From NCBI GenBank assembly GCA_964591245.1, contig CAZPZZ010000186.1:1-6921 (forward strand): DNA of 6,921 nucleotides. The letters are read 5' to 3'. Shown piece after piece: positions 1 to 6,481 of the stretch. The translations under genes and the position numbers were made by a program. Numbering within the stretch: position 1 is the first letter of the stretch; the number at the start of each line of letters is the position of its first letter. This stretch comes from CAZPZZ01 sp964591245 (GTDB lineage Bacteria > Acidobacteriota > Vicinamibacteria > Vicinamibacterales > UBA8438). Under the pieces are notes generated by a model. The model saw nothing but the letters and a program-made list of their open reading frames with translations, had not been told where the DNA came from and did not search any database.

Positions 1-689
1 TGTTCTTCGGAAATCGTCGTGGTCGTCACGCGGCATCCGTAATGGGAAGCTGCGTGCAGACAGAAACTCCCCCAACCGGTACCGATCTCGATCACTTCAT
101 CTTTCGGTGAGAGCTTAAGCGATTGGCAGATTCCATCAATTTTGTGCGTGGACGCTTCCTCCAACGTGCTCTCGGCTGACGGAAAGACCGCGCAGCTGTA
201 GGTGAGTGTTGAGTCCAGGAATGCTGCGAAGAATTCGTTGCCGAGGTCGTAGTGGGAGTGAATGTTCTTCTGACTTTGTCTCACCGTGTTCGCCCGCCAG
301 CGATGTCGAAGAAGATCAGTCGCGCGTGCGAGCCGAGGCAGCGGGCCGTCGAGCGCGTCGCCGACGCTTCGATTGCGCGCCAGAATGCGGATGACTGCAG
401 TGAGATCCTCGCTGGACCACATCCGGTCAGCGTAGGTTTCGGCGGCTGCGATCGAGCCTCCGAAGAGCAGCCGAGGGTAGACGGAGGTGTCGCCGATGCG
501 CAAGTGAGCTTTCGGTGAGTCGGTACCTTTGAGATGACCTACCTTCCATTGCCCATCCGGGTCGGTTACGTCCAGTTGGCCGTCACCCATGTTGTTGAGG
601 AGACGCAAGAGCATGGGCCGTAAAAGGCTTCCCAGGAAGGAAGGTCGGTCTCGGAGCGTGGCAGCGGGGACGGAATTGGCGGTAGGCAT
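1..689 (-). CDS. Cyclopropane-fatty-acyl-phospholipid synthase family methyltransferase (partial, C-terminus off left edge)
   Basis: Transfers a methylene or methyl group from S-adenosylmethionine to the double bond of unsaturated acyl chains in membrane phospholipids, acting at the cytoplasmic face. The reverse complement gives an open frame of 229 codons from ATG at 689-687 down to the window edge; the family is usually about 400 residues, so roughly half is visible. The first ~135 residues form the N-terminal lipid-facing domain. The methyltransferase core follows with HYDLGNEFF (146-154), YSCAVF (164-169) and SAM motif I, IEIGTGWGSF (200-209). The Cys in YSCA matches the bicarbonate-ligand Cys139 of E. 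coli Cfa. Motif I has GTGWG where E. coli has GCGWG. The last residues, TTTISEE, match the family TISxEQ segment. No strong Shine-Dalgarno precedes the ATG; a stop 12 codons upstream limits alternatives. It is divergent from the flavoprotein gene. It could instead be a UfaM-like lipid methylase; the deciding C-terminal part is missing. I am confident of the family, not of the exact product. Confidence 0.9.
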   Translation of the reverse strand, partial: MPTANSVPAATLRDRPSFLGSLLRPMLLRLLNNMGDGQLDVTDPDGQWKVGHLKGTDSPKAHLRIGDTSVYPRLLFGGSIAAAETYADRMWSSEDLTAVIRILARNRSVGDALDGPLPRLARATDLLRHRWRANTVRQSQKNIHSHYDLGNEFFAAFLDSTLTYSCAVFPSAESTLEEASTHKIDGICQSLKLSPKDEVIEIGTGWGSFCLHAASHYGCRVTTTTISEE

Positions 690-753
690 GGGCAATATCC
701 GGATGTTGAGTGTTGGTGGCGTCGTTCACAGAGTCCTGTCTTGTATTGTAACG

Positions 754-765
754 ATAATTAATTAT
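754..765. repeat. 12-bp perfect palindrome ATAATTAATTAT
   Basis: The sequence is identical to its reverse complement over 12 bases and overlaps the minus-strand TATAAT. It could be an operator half shared by both divergent promoters, or simply a product of local AT richness. No regulator gene is visible in the window. Confidence 0.4.
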
Positions 766-777
766 ATCTTTGAGATA
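765..777. repeat. Inverted repeat TATCT-TTG-AGATA
   Basis: Five-base arms (765-769 and 773-777) flank a three-base centre, directly adjoining the 12-bp palindrome and overlapping the plus-strand -10 candidates. The size and position fit a small operator, but five-base arms in AT-rich DNA can arise by chance. Confidence 0.3.
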
Positions 778-848
778 ATAATTTGTGAGGCCGAAAGCGT
801 GCCAGAGAAGCAAACAGCGTGGAGCATGTGGTCGCGTGGGGAAAATCA

Positions 849-2129
849 ATGAGTGGGTCCTCTTTGCGGGTTGCGGTCATCGGCGCCGGAGTTTCCGGAC
901 TCTCGGTAGCCTTCCGCTTGACACAGCGCCATGACGTGACCGTTTTTGAATCTCGCCCTCGGCCAGGAGGTCACGCTCGCACACTCGAAGTCGACGATGG
1001 GGAGACGCGTCGCCAACTCGACGTCGGGTTCCTGGTGTACAACGAGGTGACGTATCCACGCTTTACCCGTTTGCTCGACGTGCTCGGCGTGCAATCGCAT
1101 CCCAGTGAGATGTCATTCAGTGTGCAGTGTGCCCGGTGTGCGCTTGAATACGGGGGGAGTAGTCTGGGAGGGTTGCTTGCTCAACCTGGCGCGTTGGTTC
1201 GGCCCAGTTTTTATCGGTTGCTACGTGACATTGTTCGATTCAACCGATGGGCTCGTCGAGCGGCTGTTGGTTCTGCGGAAAGGCGCGGTACGCTGGCCCA
1301 GGCGGTGCGTGACGCCGGATTGTCCGAGGAACTCCTGCGGCATTATTTGCTTCCGATGACAAGTGCGATCTGGTCGTCGAGTGCTGCTGACGCAGCGGGG
1401 TTTCCGCTGTCGCTTTTCCTGCGATTCTTCGAAAATCATGGCCTCTTGCAGATCATGAACCGGCCGATCTGGAGAACGGTGACAGGCGGAAGTCGTTGCT
1501 ATGTCGAGGCGATCGCGGGAGAGTTGGGAGACCGGCTGCGTTGTGCCACGAAAGTCGAAACGGTGCGTCGCGGGAATGATGGCGTAGAGGTGAAAGTGAC
1601 CGATCAGAAAGGCGAGCGGTTCGACCGCGTCGTCTTCGCAACGCATGCGGATGAGACGCTACGTCTTTTGGGCGATGCTGACCAACAAGAGACCGAATTG
1701 CTGAAGCAGATTCCGTATCGCGAGAACGACATCGTGCTCCACACGGATCGTTCCGTACTGCCGAACGCATCTCGCGCGTGGTCATCCTGGAATTACCATG
1801 TTCCAGATTGTGCAGATCCCCAGCAGCCCCTCATGATGACTTACTACCTCAATCGACTGCAGGGGTTCCAGTCGCGAACACCGTTCTGCGTCACATTGAA
1901 CGATACCGGACGCATTGACCCGTCACGTGTCATAGAGCGTTTTCGTTTCGCGCATCCTCTCTATACAGAGTCAGGGCTTGAGGCACGGGTAGCTCTCCGT
2001 CGCAGAAATGGCGTGCGTGCGACCTATTTCTGCGGCGCATATCTTGGAAATGGCTTTCACGAGGACGGCGTGCAGAGCGGGTGTGAGGCTGCTCACGCGA
2101 TAGATCCGAACGTTGACCCATGGCGCTGA
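849..2129 (+). CDS. FAD-dependent oxidoreductase, NAD(P)-binding Rossmann-like (COG2907 type)
   Basis: Predicted cytoplasmic or membrane-associated flavoprotein of the amine-oxidase/desaturase superfamily, 426 residues. The N-terminal dinucleotide-binding segment VAVIGAGVSGLSVAFRL (8-24) is followed by the acidic VFESRPRPGGHA stretch (32-43) that holds the FAD ribose. The C-terminal FAD-closing motif is FCGAYLGNGFHEDGVQSG (394-411), characteristic of COG2907; most relatives I recall have GYGFHEDG, here GNGFHEDG. ATG 849 is chosen because GGGG at 838-841 lies 7 nt upstream and the Rossmann motif starts at the usual distance; a GTG at 819 would add ten residues. It overlaps the DUF1365 gene by 10 nt, so the two are almost certainly co-transcribed. 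COG2907 genes commonly sit with DUF1365 and CFA-synthase genes, and flavoproteins of this broad type have been linked to desaturation of methylated phospholipid acyl chains in alphaproteobacteria (UfaD). That role is inference here; family membership is well supported. Confidence 0.9.
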   Translation: MSGSSLRVAVIGAGVSGLSVAFRLTQRHDVTVFESRPRPGGHARTLEVDDGETRRQLDVGFLVYNEVTYPRFTRLLDVLGVQSHPSEMSFSVQCARCALEYGGSSLGGLLAQPGALVRPSFYRLLRDIVRFNRWARRAAVGSAERRGTLAQAVRDAGLSEELLRHYLLPMTSAIWSSSAADAAGFPLSLFLRFFENHGLLQIMNRPIWRTVTGGSRCYVEAIAGELGDRLRCATKVETVRRGNDGVEVKVTDQKGERFDRVVFATHADETLRLLGDADQQETELLKQIPYRENDIVLHTDRSVLPNASRAWSSWNYHVPDCADPQQPLMMTYYLNRLQGFQSRTPFCVTLNDTGRIDPSRVIERFRFAHPLYTESGLEARVALRRRNGVRATYFCGAYLGNGFHEDGVQSGCEAAHAIDPNVDPWR

Positions 2130-2917
2130 CATCGTGTCTTTACACGGGGTATGTTCGACATCGTCGTTCCCGGCCGAGGGTTCATGACTTTCGGTACGCC
2201 ATGACGGTCTTTTGTCTCGATCTGGATGAACTCGACAGCCTCGATCGCTGGTGGCCGCTCTTCGGTGTGAATCGGCCCGGGGTTGCCACTTTTTACGATC
2301 GCGATCATGCTGACGCGCAGCCGGGGGCGACGAAGGCAAAGATTGTTCGGTGGTTGCAACGAGATGGTGTTGACCTACTCGATGGTCGGATCCGTCTGGT
2401 GACGGCATGCCGGCTCTTTGGCTATGTCTTCAATCCCGTGAGCTTTTACTTTTGTGACGATGCGACGGGTTGCTTGCGGGCCGTTGTTGCGGAGGTGACA
2501 AGCACCTTTGGCGAGCGCTTTCTCTATACATTGAAGCCTTCAACTGTGGGGCGTGGTGCTATTGGTGTTCGGGCCGACGCTCTAAAGGAGATGCATGTCT
2601 CACCGTTTCTGTCCAACCGGTGTCGGTACACGTTTACCATTCCGCCACCGTCGGAACGGCTTGCCGTGGGCATTGTCCAGTATGAGGATGACCGGCATGT
2701 ACTCGACGCTCAGCTCTGGGGTGCGCGTCGACCGTTGACGATGGGGTCCTTGGCGCGGTTGGTGGCGGGACACCCCTGGTTGACGATGAAAACAACGCTA
2801 GCCATCCATGTGGAGGCTTTCCGTTTGTATTTGAAGGGGGTTCCCGTCGTTCCGCAACCGCCTCCCACGGCGGCGCAGCGGCGCCAACGCATGGACATGT
2901 CGGAGATGACCCGGTAA
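2120..2917 (+). CDS. DUF1365 family protein
   Basis: Protein of 265 residues with no established biochemical activity for its family. Family signatures appear in order: SCLYTGYVRHRRSRP near the N-terminus (5-19), HDFRYAMTVFCLDLDEL (22-38), GYVFNPVSFYFC (101-112), EVTSTFGE (125-132), MHVSPF (158-163) and a C-terminal IHVEAFRLYLKGVPVVP segment (229-245). The length is typical for the family. It starts at ATG 2120 inside the last codons of the flavoprotein gene and has no Shine-Dalgarno, so translational coupling is the likely means of expression. DUF1365 genes occur with COG2907 flavoproteins and CFA-type methyltransferases, all of which are present here, which points to a role in fatty-acyl-chain modification. 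The His/Asn/Phe-rich conserved motifs could form an active or lipid-binding site, but this is not shown. No signal peptide or clear transmembrane helix is visible. Confidence 0.9.
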   Translation: MALTSCLYTGYVRHRRSRPRVHDFRYAMTVFCLDLDELDSLDRWWPLFGVNRPGVATFYDRDHADAQPGATKAKIVRWLQRDGVDLLDGRIRLVTACRLFGYVFNPVSFYFCDDATGCLRAVVAEVTSTFGERFLYTLKPSTVGRGAIGVRADALKEMHVSPFLSNRCRYTFTIPPPSERLAVGIVQYEDDRHVLDAQLWGARRPLTMGSLARLVAGHPWLTMKTTLAIHVEAFRLYLKGVPVVPQPPPTAAQRRQRMDMSEMTR

Positions 2918-3018
2918 CCGCCACAGCGTCGGTCGAGTCTCCGGTGATTCGTGCTGGAGAAATTCCATCGTCCGGGTCCAGGCTAGTCGTACTGCGTCTG
3001 TGCGTGATCGGGTGGATA

Positions 3019-3047
3019 GGTCGGCCGAGTGCGGTCCGACCAGTTTT
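3019..3047 (+). terminator. Possible weak intrinsic terminator
   Basis: GGTCGGCC (3019-3026) pairs with GGTCCGACC (3033-3041) to give an eight-pair stem with one bulged T and a six-base loop, followed by AG and then TTTT (3044-3047). The stem is GC-rich but the T tract is short, so termination may be partial. The position between the lipid-related operon and hflX supports a boundary function. Confidence 0.4.
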
Positions 3048-3050
3048 GAT

Positions 3051-3056
3051 GGAGGG
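3051..3056 (+). promoter_or_regulatory. Shine-Dalgarno (GGAGGG) for hflX
   Basis: A strong ribosome-binding site that ends 5 nt before an in-frame ATC at 3062. The next in-frame conventional start, GTG 3137, is 80 nt away and has no ribosome-binding site of its own. A similar GATGGAGGG context precedes the tannase gene, so this motif is used in this genome. Confidence 0.6.
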
Positions 3057-3061
3057 TTTGT

Positions 3062-4735
3062 ATCGAAGTCTTCGGGAACACCCACGGTCTCAAGGCGAGT
3101 CAGGTTCGCCAGCTCGATCGTCTGTTTCGGCGCCGTGTGCCGGCTGACACGCTGGTGACACACGAGTTTGCTCGGCGACTCACGGAAATCAGCAACGACG
3201 TCCGCCGCCAAGTGGGCGTACTCGTCGACCGCCGCGGCGAGGTTCAACACGTCATGGTTGGCGATGCTCGTTCTATCGAGTTGCCCGATTGGGGGCGTTT
3301 ACGTGCTGGTCGCGGTCGACTCCGTGGCTTACGCTGCATCCATACCCACCTGGTTGATGAAGGCGTAACCCGAGACGATAAGACCGACCTGCTCTTGCTT
3401 CGCCTCGATGCGATGGTGACGATTGGCGCTGATGCGGAAGGATTACCGACGCTGGCGCACGTCGCGGTCCTTCGACCGGCCACTCAGGAGGGCGACGGGA
3501 TCGAATTACTCGATCCACAGCCTCCTGCTCAGCTTGAATTTAACTTTCAGGTCTGGATCCGTGAGCTCGAAGAAGAACTGTCAAAGACGGTTGGGGCACA
3601 GGAGGTCGGCGATCGTGAGCGAGCGATTCTCGTTTCGGTGACTGCAGGACGCAGCGCCGCTGACCTCGAGAGTCATGTGGACGAGCTTCGCGAGCTGGCT
3701 CGTTCAGCAGGGGTTCGTATCGTCGACGTCGTCACGCAGCATCGTCCGCGTGTGGATCCCAAGACCGCAGTGGGGTCTGGCAAGTTGCAGGACCTCATGA
3801 TTCGGGCGTTTCAGCGTAATGTCGACCTTATCATTTTCGATCAGAATGTGACCCCGACACAGGCGCGAAATCTAGCCGCACGTATGGAGCTGCGCGTCAT
3901 TGATCGGACGCAGCTCATCCTCGATATTTTTGCTCAGCACGCCACGACACGGGACGGCAAGCTGCAAGTGGAACTCGCTCAACTTAAATATCGTTTGCCC
4001 CGTTTAGCGCAACGGGCTGAGGTGTCGTTGTCCAGGTTGGCAGGGGGGATCGGGGGGCGAGGTCCAGGCGAGACCAAGTTGGAGGTTGATCGCCGTCGGA
4101 CGCGAGACCGTATCACGCGACTCGAGCGGCAACTCGAGAAGCTTGGCGGGCAACGCGAGAATCGCCGGCAGCGCCGTGGGCGTCGCGAGGTTCCAGTTCT
4201 CTCGATCGTCGGCTATACCAATGCTGGGAAGAGTACCTTGCTGCGGGCGTTGACCAAGACCGACGTCTATGTGGCCGATAAGATGTTCGCGACGCTCGAT
4301 CCAGTGTCTCGTCGCCTGCGGTTTCCGCGTGAACGGGAGGTCATCATCACTGATACCGTCGGATTTATTCGTGATCTTCCCACTGATCTGGTGACGGCGT
4401 TTCGAGCGACGCTCGAGGAATTGGGCGATGCGTCTTTGCTACTCCATGTCGTGGATGCGTCGGTTCCCAACTATGAACGCCGCATCGAGGCCGTCCGGCG
4501 TGTGTTGCGCGAGATTCACATGGACGTGTCTGAGTTGCTTATTTTTAATCAGATCGACAAGCTCGAGCCGGGTGTGGGCGAGGCGGTGGCTCGTCGATGG
4601 AATGGTGTCGCGGTGTCGGCGCTTGAGCGCACAGGTCTCCGGAGACTGCTCACGCGGGCCGAGCAGATGCTCTGGGCGGAGGATGACGGTCGTCTGGAAC
4701 GGCAGGGCGGTGTGATGGGGTACGAAGAGGCCTAG
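3062..4735 (+). CDS. hflX: GTPase HflX, long form (ribosome-associated; start uncertain)
   Basis: GTP/ATP-hydrolysing protein that binds 50S/70S ribosomes and splits stalled ribosomes under stress. A long N-terminal extension carries CIHTHLVDEG. The HflX-specific domain begins near VSVTAGRSAADLESH, contains VDPKTAVGSGKLQDL and ends in GGIGGRGPGETKLEVDRRR with a basic coiled coil. The G domain has G1 GYTNAGKS (384-391), switch ATLDP, G3 DTVGF (431-435), G4 NQID (496-499; the usual form is NKxD) and G5 SAL (numbering from 3062). The first conventional start is GTG 3137, giving 532 residues. However, the 25 upstream in-frame codons read IEVFGNTHGLKASQVRQLDR, matching the conserved family N-terminus. 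A TGA at 3047-3049 closes the frame, leaving no ATG/GTG/TTG before 3137. I place the start at ATC 3062 (557 residues) on homology and the Shine-Dalgarno; a one-base indel is the alternative. The gene is flanked by functionally unrelated genes. Confidence 0.93.
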   Translation: MEVFGNTHGLKASQVRQLDRLFRRRVPADTLVTHEFARRLTEISNDVRRQVGVLVDRRGEVQHVMVGDARSIELPDWGRLRAGRGRLRGLRCIHTHLVDEGVTRDDKTDLLLLRLDAMVTIGADAEGLPTLAHVAVLRPATQEGDGIELLDPQPPAQLEFNFQVWIRELEEELSKTVGAQEVGDRERAILVSVTAGRSAADLESHVDELRELARSAGVRIVDVVTQHRPRVDPKTAVGSGKLQDLMIRAFQRNVDLIIFDQNVTPTQARNLAARMELRVIDRTQLILDIFAQHATTRDGKLQVELAQLKYRLPRLAQRAEVSLSRLAGGIGGRGPGETKLEVDRRRTRDRITRLERQLEKLGGQRENRRQRRGRREVPVLSIVGYTNAGKSTLLRALTKTDVYVADKMFATLDPVSRRLRFPREREVIITDTVGFIRDLPTDLVTAFRATLEELGDASLLLHVVDASVPNYERRIEAVRRVLREIHMDVSELLIFNQIDKLEPGVGEAVARRWNGVAVSALERTGLRRLLTRAEQMLWAEDDGRLERQGGVMGYEEA

Positions 4736-4813
4736 CCTGCGGCATCGACTCCACCACGACGCGCGGGCTGTCGGGGCAACGGGGTGTCTGATTGGATGGA
4801 GGGATTACGGATC

Positions 4814-6457
4814 ATGCAGTGTCGTGGGTTACTTGTCCTATGGCTGGGGATCAGCGTGGGGAGTGGGCAACTTATTGCCCAGTCGACGCTCGTCGCCGAA
4901 GATGTTCGAGTGTCTTGTGAGGCGCTGAGATACGTGCGCGACCTGACCATCACCTTGGCCGAGGTCAGCGTGACAGCAGAGGGGACACCCTACTGTTACG
5001 TGAAGGGTATCCTGCCTCCGGCGATCCAATTCCACGTGCAATTGCCATTGCCCGGGCACTGGAATGGCCGGTTTCTCAAGTGGGGTGACGGAGGTAAGGA
5101 TGGGGATCTGGATTTCGCGGACCATCGTGTCATTGAGGGGTATGCCGTGGCCAACAGCAATACCGGCCACGACAACGGTGCGGAACCGGGTTCATCGTTT
5201 GCGTATGACAATCGACAGGCCGAGATCGATTTTGGCTACCGTGCCGTTCATCTGACGACGAGGGCGGGGAAAACCCTGGTCGACCACTACTATGGCCGTC
5301 GGCAAGAGTATTCGTACTTCGAAGGGTGTTCTACGGGTGGGCGACAGGGGCTCATGGAGGCACAGCGCTACCCCCAGGACTTCGATGGAATTGTGGCCGG
5401 GGCGCCAGCGAATCACTATCAGGAGATGAATGCCGTGCGCGTGTGGCTCCTCCAGCGCATGTTCCGCGATGAGTTCATGGGGGCGTTGGCATTCGATACG
5501 GATGGTGATGGACGATTCGACAGCGTGCGCAAGATGGAGTTGCTGGCCGGGGCGGTGCTGGAACGGTGCGACCGTGATGACGGTATCGAGGACGGCGTGA
5601 TCGATGACCCGTCGAGCTGTGACTTCGATCCGGCACGCGATCTGGCGAGGATGGCATGTTCAGGTGATGTCAATGCTGACGATTGTTTCACGCAGGCGCA
5701 ACGACAGACCGTGCGTGACTTCTACAGTGGGCCGTCGGATATGCGGGGACGCCCGATCTACGCAGGAAAACCCCTCGGGTCTGAGGCGCAGTGGACTGGG
5801 TTATTTATCCCCTATACGGGCAATGGTTTTGCGCCAGGTGCCGTACGTCTTGGCGGAGACCACCTGAACTATCTCTTTTATGAGGTTGATCCGGGTGTGA
5901 CGCCAGCCGACCTTCTCGACACGGCCAGCTCGATCAGCGCGGAGTCGAATCCACCCGTGTGGGCGTGGTGGAATTTCGACATCAACGAGGTGGGCGCTGG
6001 CAAGGGGCGCGTCATGTCACGAATCACCGATGCGACGGATCCCGACCTCTCGCGATTTCTGAAGCAGCAGAATGGCAAGTTGCTCCTCTATCACGGGTGG
6101 GCGGATGCGCTTGTGGTGCCGCAACCGACGTTGTCGTACTACCATGACGTGGTTGACACAACCTTTGAGGGGGATATGTCAGCGGCCCGTGCGAGGGCCC
6201 GACTCTTCATGGTGCCTGGAATGGGGCATTGCCGGGGAGGCTCAGGGCCTGATACCTGGGACCGATTGCAACCACTGGTCGAGTGGGTGGAGCAAGGGGT
6301 AGCGCCAGACGCTCTTGTTGCGACCCATCAGACTGATGGCATGGTCGACAACGAGCGTCTCGTCTGTGCTGTGCCACAGCGTTCGGTGTATGTTGGTCCC
6401 TCGGATGGAGCAGATGATCCGATGAATTGGGTGCAGGAGAACTTTGTCTGCCGCTGA
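4814..6457 (+). CDS. Secreted tannase/feruloyl esterase family hydrolase
   Basis: Serine esterase predicted to cleave ester bonds of gallate, ferulate or related aromatic acids outside the cytoplasm; 547 residues, a normal length for the family. Residues 1-22 form a signal peptide (MQCR, then a hydrophobic stretch ending LIAQS). The CS-D-HC signature is complete: nucleophile in GCSTGG (Cys172, Ser173), Asp431 in YHGWADAL, and His472-Cys473 in GMGHCRGG. The two cysteines next to Ser and His are expected to form the family disulfide that holds the triad. The lid region carries a calcium-type loop, FDTDGDGRFD (D228, D230, D232, D236), and the hallmark DGIEDGVIDDPSSCDFDP. ATG 4814 is chosen because it yields a clean signal peptide; GGAGGG at 4798-4803 lies 10 nt upstream. 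GTG 4784 and ATG 4796 are alternatives. It starts 78 nt after hflX with no evident terminator between, and precedes the cupin gene by 24 nt. The exact substrate (tannin, feruloyl ester, MHET-like) cannot be decided. Confidence 0.92.
   Translation: MQCRGLLVLWLGISVGSGQLIAQSTLVAEDVRVSCEALRYVRDLTITLAEVSVTAEGTPYCYVKGILPPAIQFHVQLPLPGHWNGRFLKWGDGGKDGDLDFADHRVIEGYAVANSNTGHDNGAEPGSSFAYDNRQAEIDFGYRAVHLTTRAGKTLVDHYYGRRQEYSYFEGCSTGGRQGLMEAQRYPQDFDGIVAGAPANHYQEMNAVRVWLLQRMFRDEFMGALAFDTDGDGRFDSVRKMELLAGAVLERCDRDDGIEDGVIDDPSSCDFDPARDLARMACSGDVNADDCFTQAQRQTVRDFYSGPSDMRGRPIYAGKPLGSEAQWTGLFIPYTGNGFAPGAVRLGGDHLNYLFYEVDPGVTPADLLDTASSISAESNPPVWAWWNFDINEVGAGKGRVMSRITDATDPDLSRFLKQQNGKLLLYHGWADALVVPQPTLSYYHDVVDTTFEGDMSAARARARLFMVPGMGHCRGGSGPDTWDRLQPLVEWVEQGVAPDALVATHQTDGMVDNERLVCAVPQRSVYVGPSDGADDPMNWVQENFVCR
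4864..4881 (+). repeat. Perfect hairpin TGGGCAA-CTTA-TTGCCCA inside the signal-peptide coding region
   Basis: Seven-base arms (4864-4870 and 4875-4881) with a four-base loop, about 50 nt after the tannase start. It would form a stable RNA stem early in the message. No T tract follows, so it is not a terminator. It may be fortuitous. Confidence 0.3.
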
Positions 6458-6481
6458 CACCCTGAAGAATGGAGTGGCGTT

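Larger units (their letters stand above)
690..848. promoter_or_regulatory. Divergent AT-rich intergenic region (shared promoter/operator candidate)
   Basis: This 159-nt spacer separates the CFA-type gene (minus) from the flavoprotein gene (plus). Its core at about 741-785 is strikingly AT-rich against GC-rich surroundings. On the minus strand a perfect TATAAT lies at 766-761, about 70 nt before the CFA start, without a convincing TTGACA-like -35. On the plus strand, TTGTAT (741-746) lies 16 nt upstream of TATATC (763-768), a weak sigma70-like pair; GATAAT at 774-779 is another -10 candidate. Two inverted repeats overlap these elements. The weak -35 matches would fit activator dependence or an alternative sigma factor, but no specific factor can be named from the sequence. 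Promoter function is inferred from composition and divergent layout. Confidence 0.55.
2918..3061 (+). other. Intergenic region between DUF1365 gene and hflX
   Basis: This 144-nt spacer has no convincing gene. It contains one terminator-like hairpin and, at its end, the hflX Shine-Dalgarno. A short open frame at 2944-3147 overlaps the hflX coding sequence, resembles nothing I recognise and is treated as spurious. No clear sigma70 promoter is seen, although hflX must have its own promoter if the hairpin terminates. Confidence 0.5.

Noticed and set aside
206..518. Two plus-strand open frames of 62 and 88 codons
   Set aside because: Antisense to the CFA-type methyltransferase, whose minus-strand reading shows clear family motifs throughout.
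819..848. Upstream GTG start for the flavoprotein
   Set aside because: It adds ten residues without family support, while ATG 849 has a GGGG ribosome-binding site at good spacing.
1221..1646. Minus-strand open frame of 141 codons
   Set aside because: Lies wholly antisense to the flavoprotein gene and shows no domain features.
1971..2408. Minus-strand open frame of 145 codons
   Set aside because: Antisense to conserved parts of the flavoprotein and DUF1365 genes; low-complexity Arg/Ser/Pro-rich product typical of a shadow frame.
2944..3147. Open frame of 67 codons upstream of and overlapping hflX
   Set aside because: It overlaps hflX coding sequence supported by homology in another frame, resembles no family, and its internal ATG 3049 lies within the hflX ribosome-binding site.
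2798..3250. Minus-strand open frame of 150 codons
   Set aside because: Antisense to the end of the DUF1365 gene and the start of hflX, both supported by family motifs; its product shows no recognisable domain.
4042..4060. Two G6 runs as a possible G-quadruplex or slippage site
   Set aside because: They encode the conserved Gly-rich GGIGGRGPGETKLE motif of HflX and the frame stays intact through it, so protein constraint explains them.
4784..4813. Upstream GTG/ATG starts for the tannase
   Set aside because: They would put charged residues before the signal peptide; ATG 4814 gives a standard signal sequence with a nearby GGAGGG.
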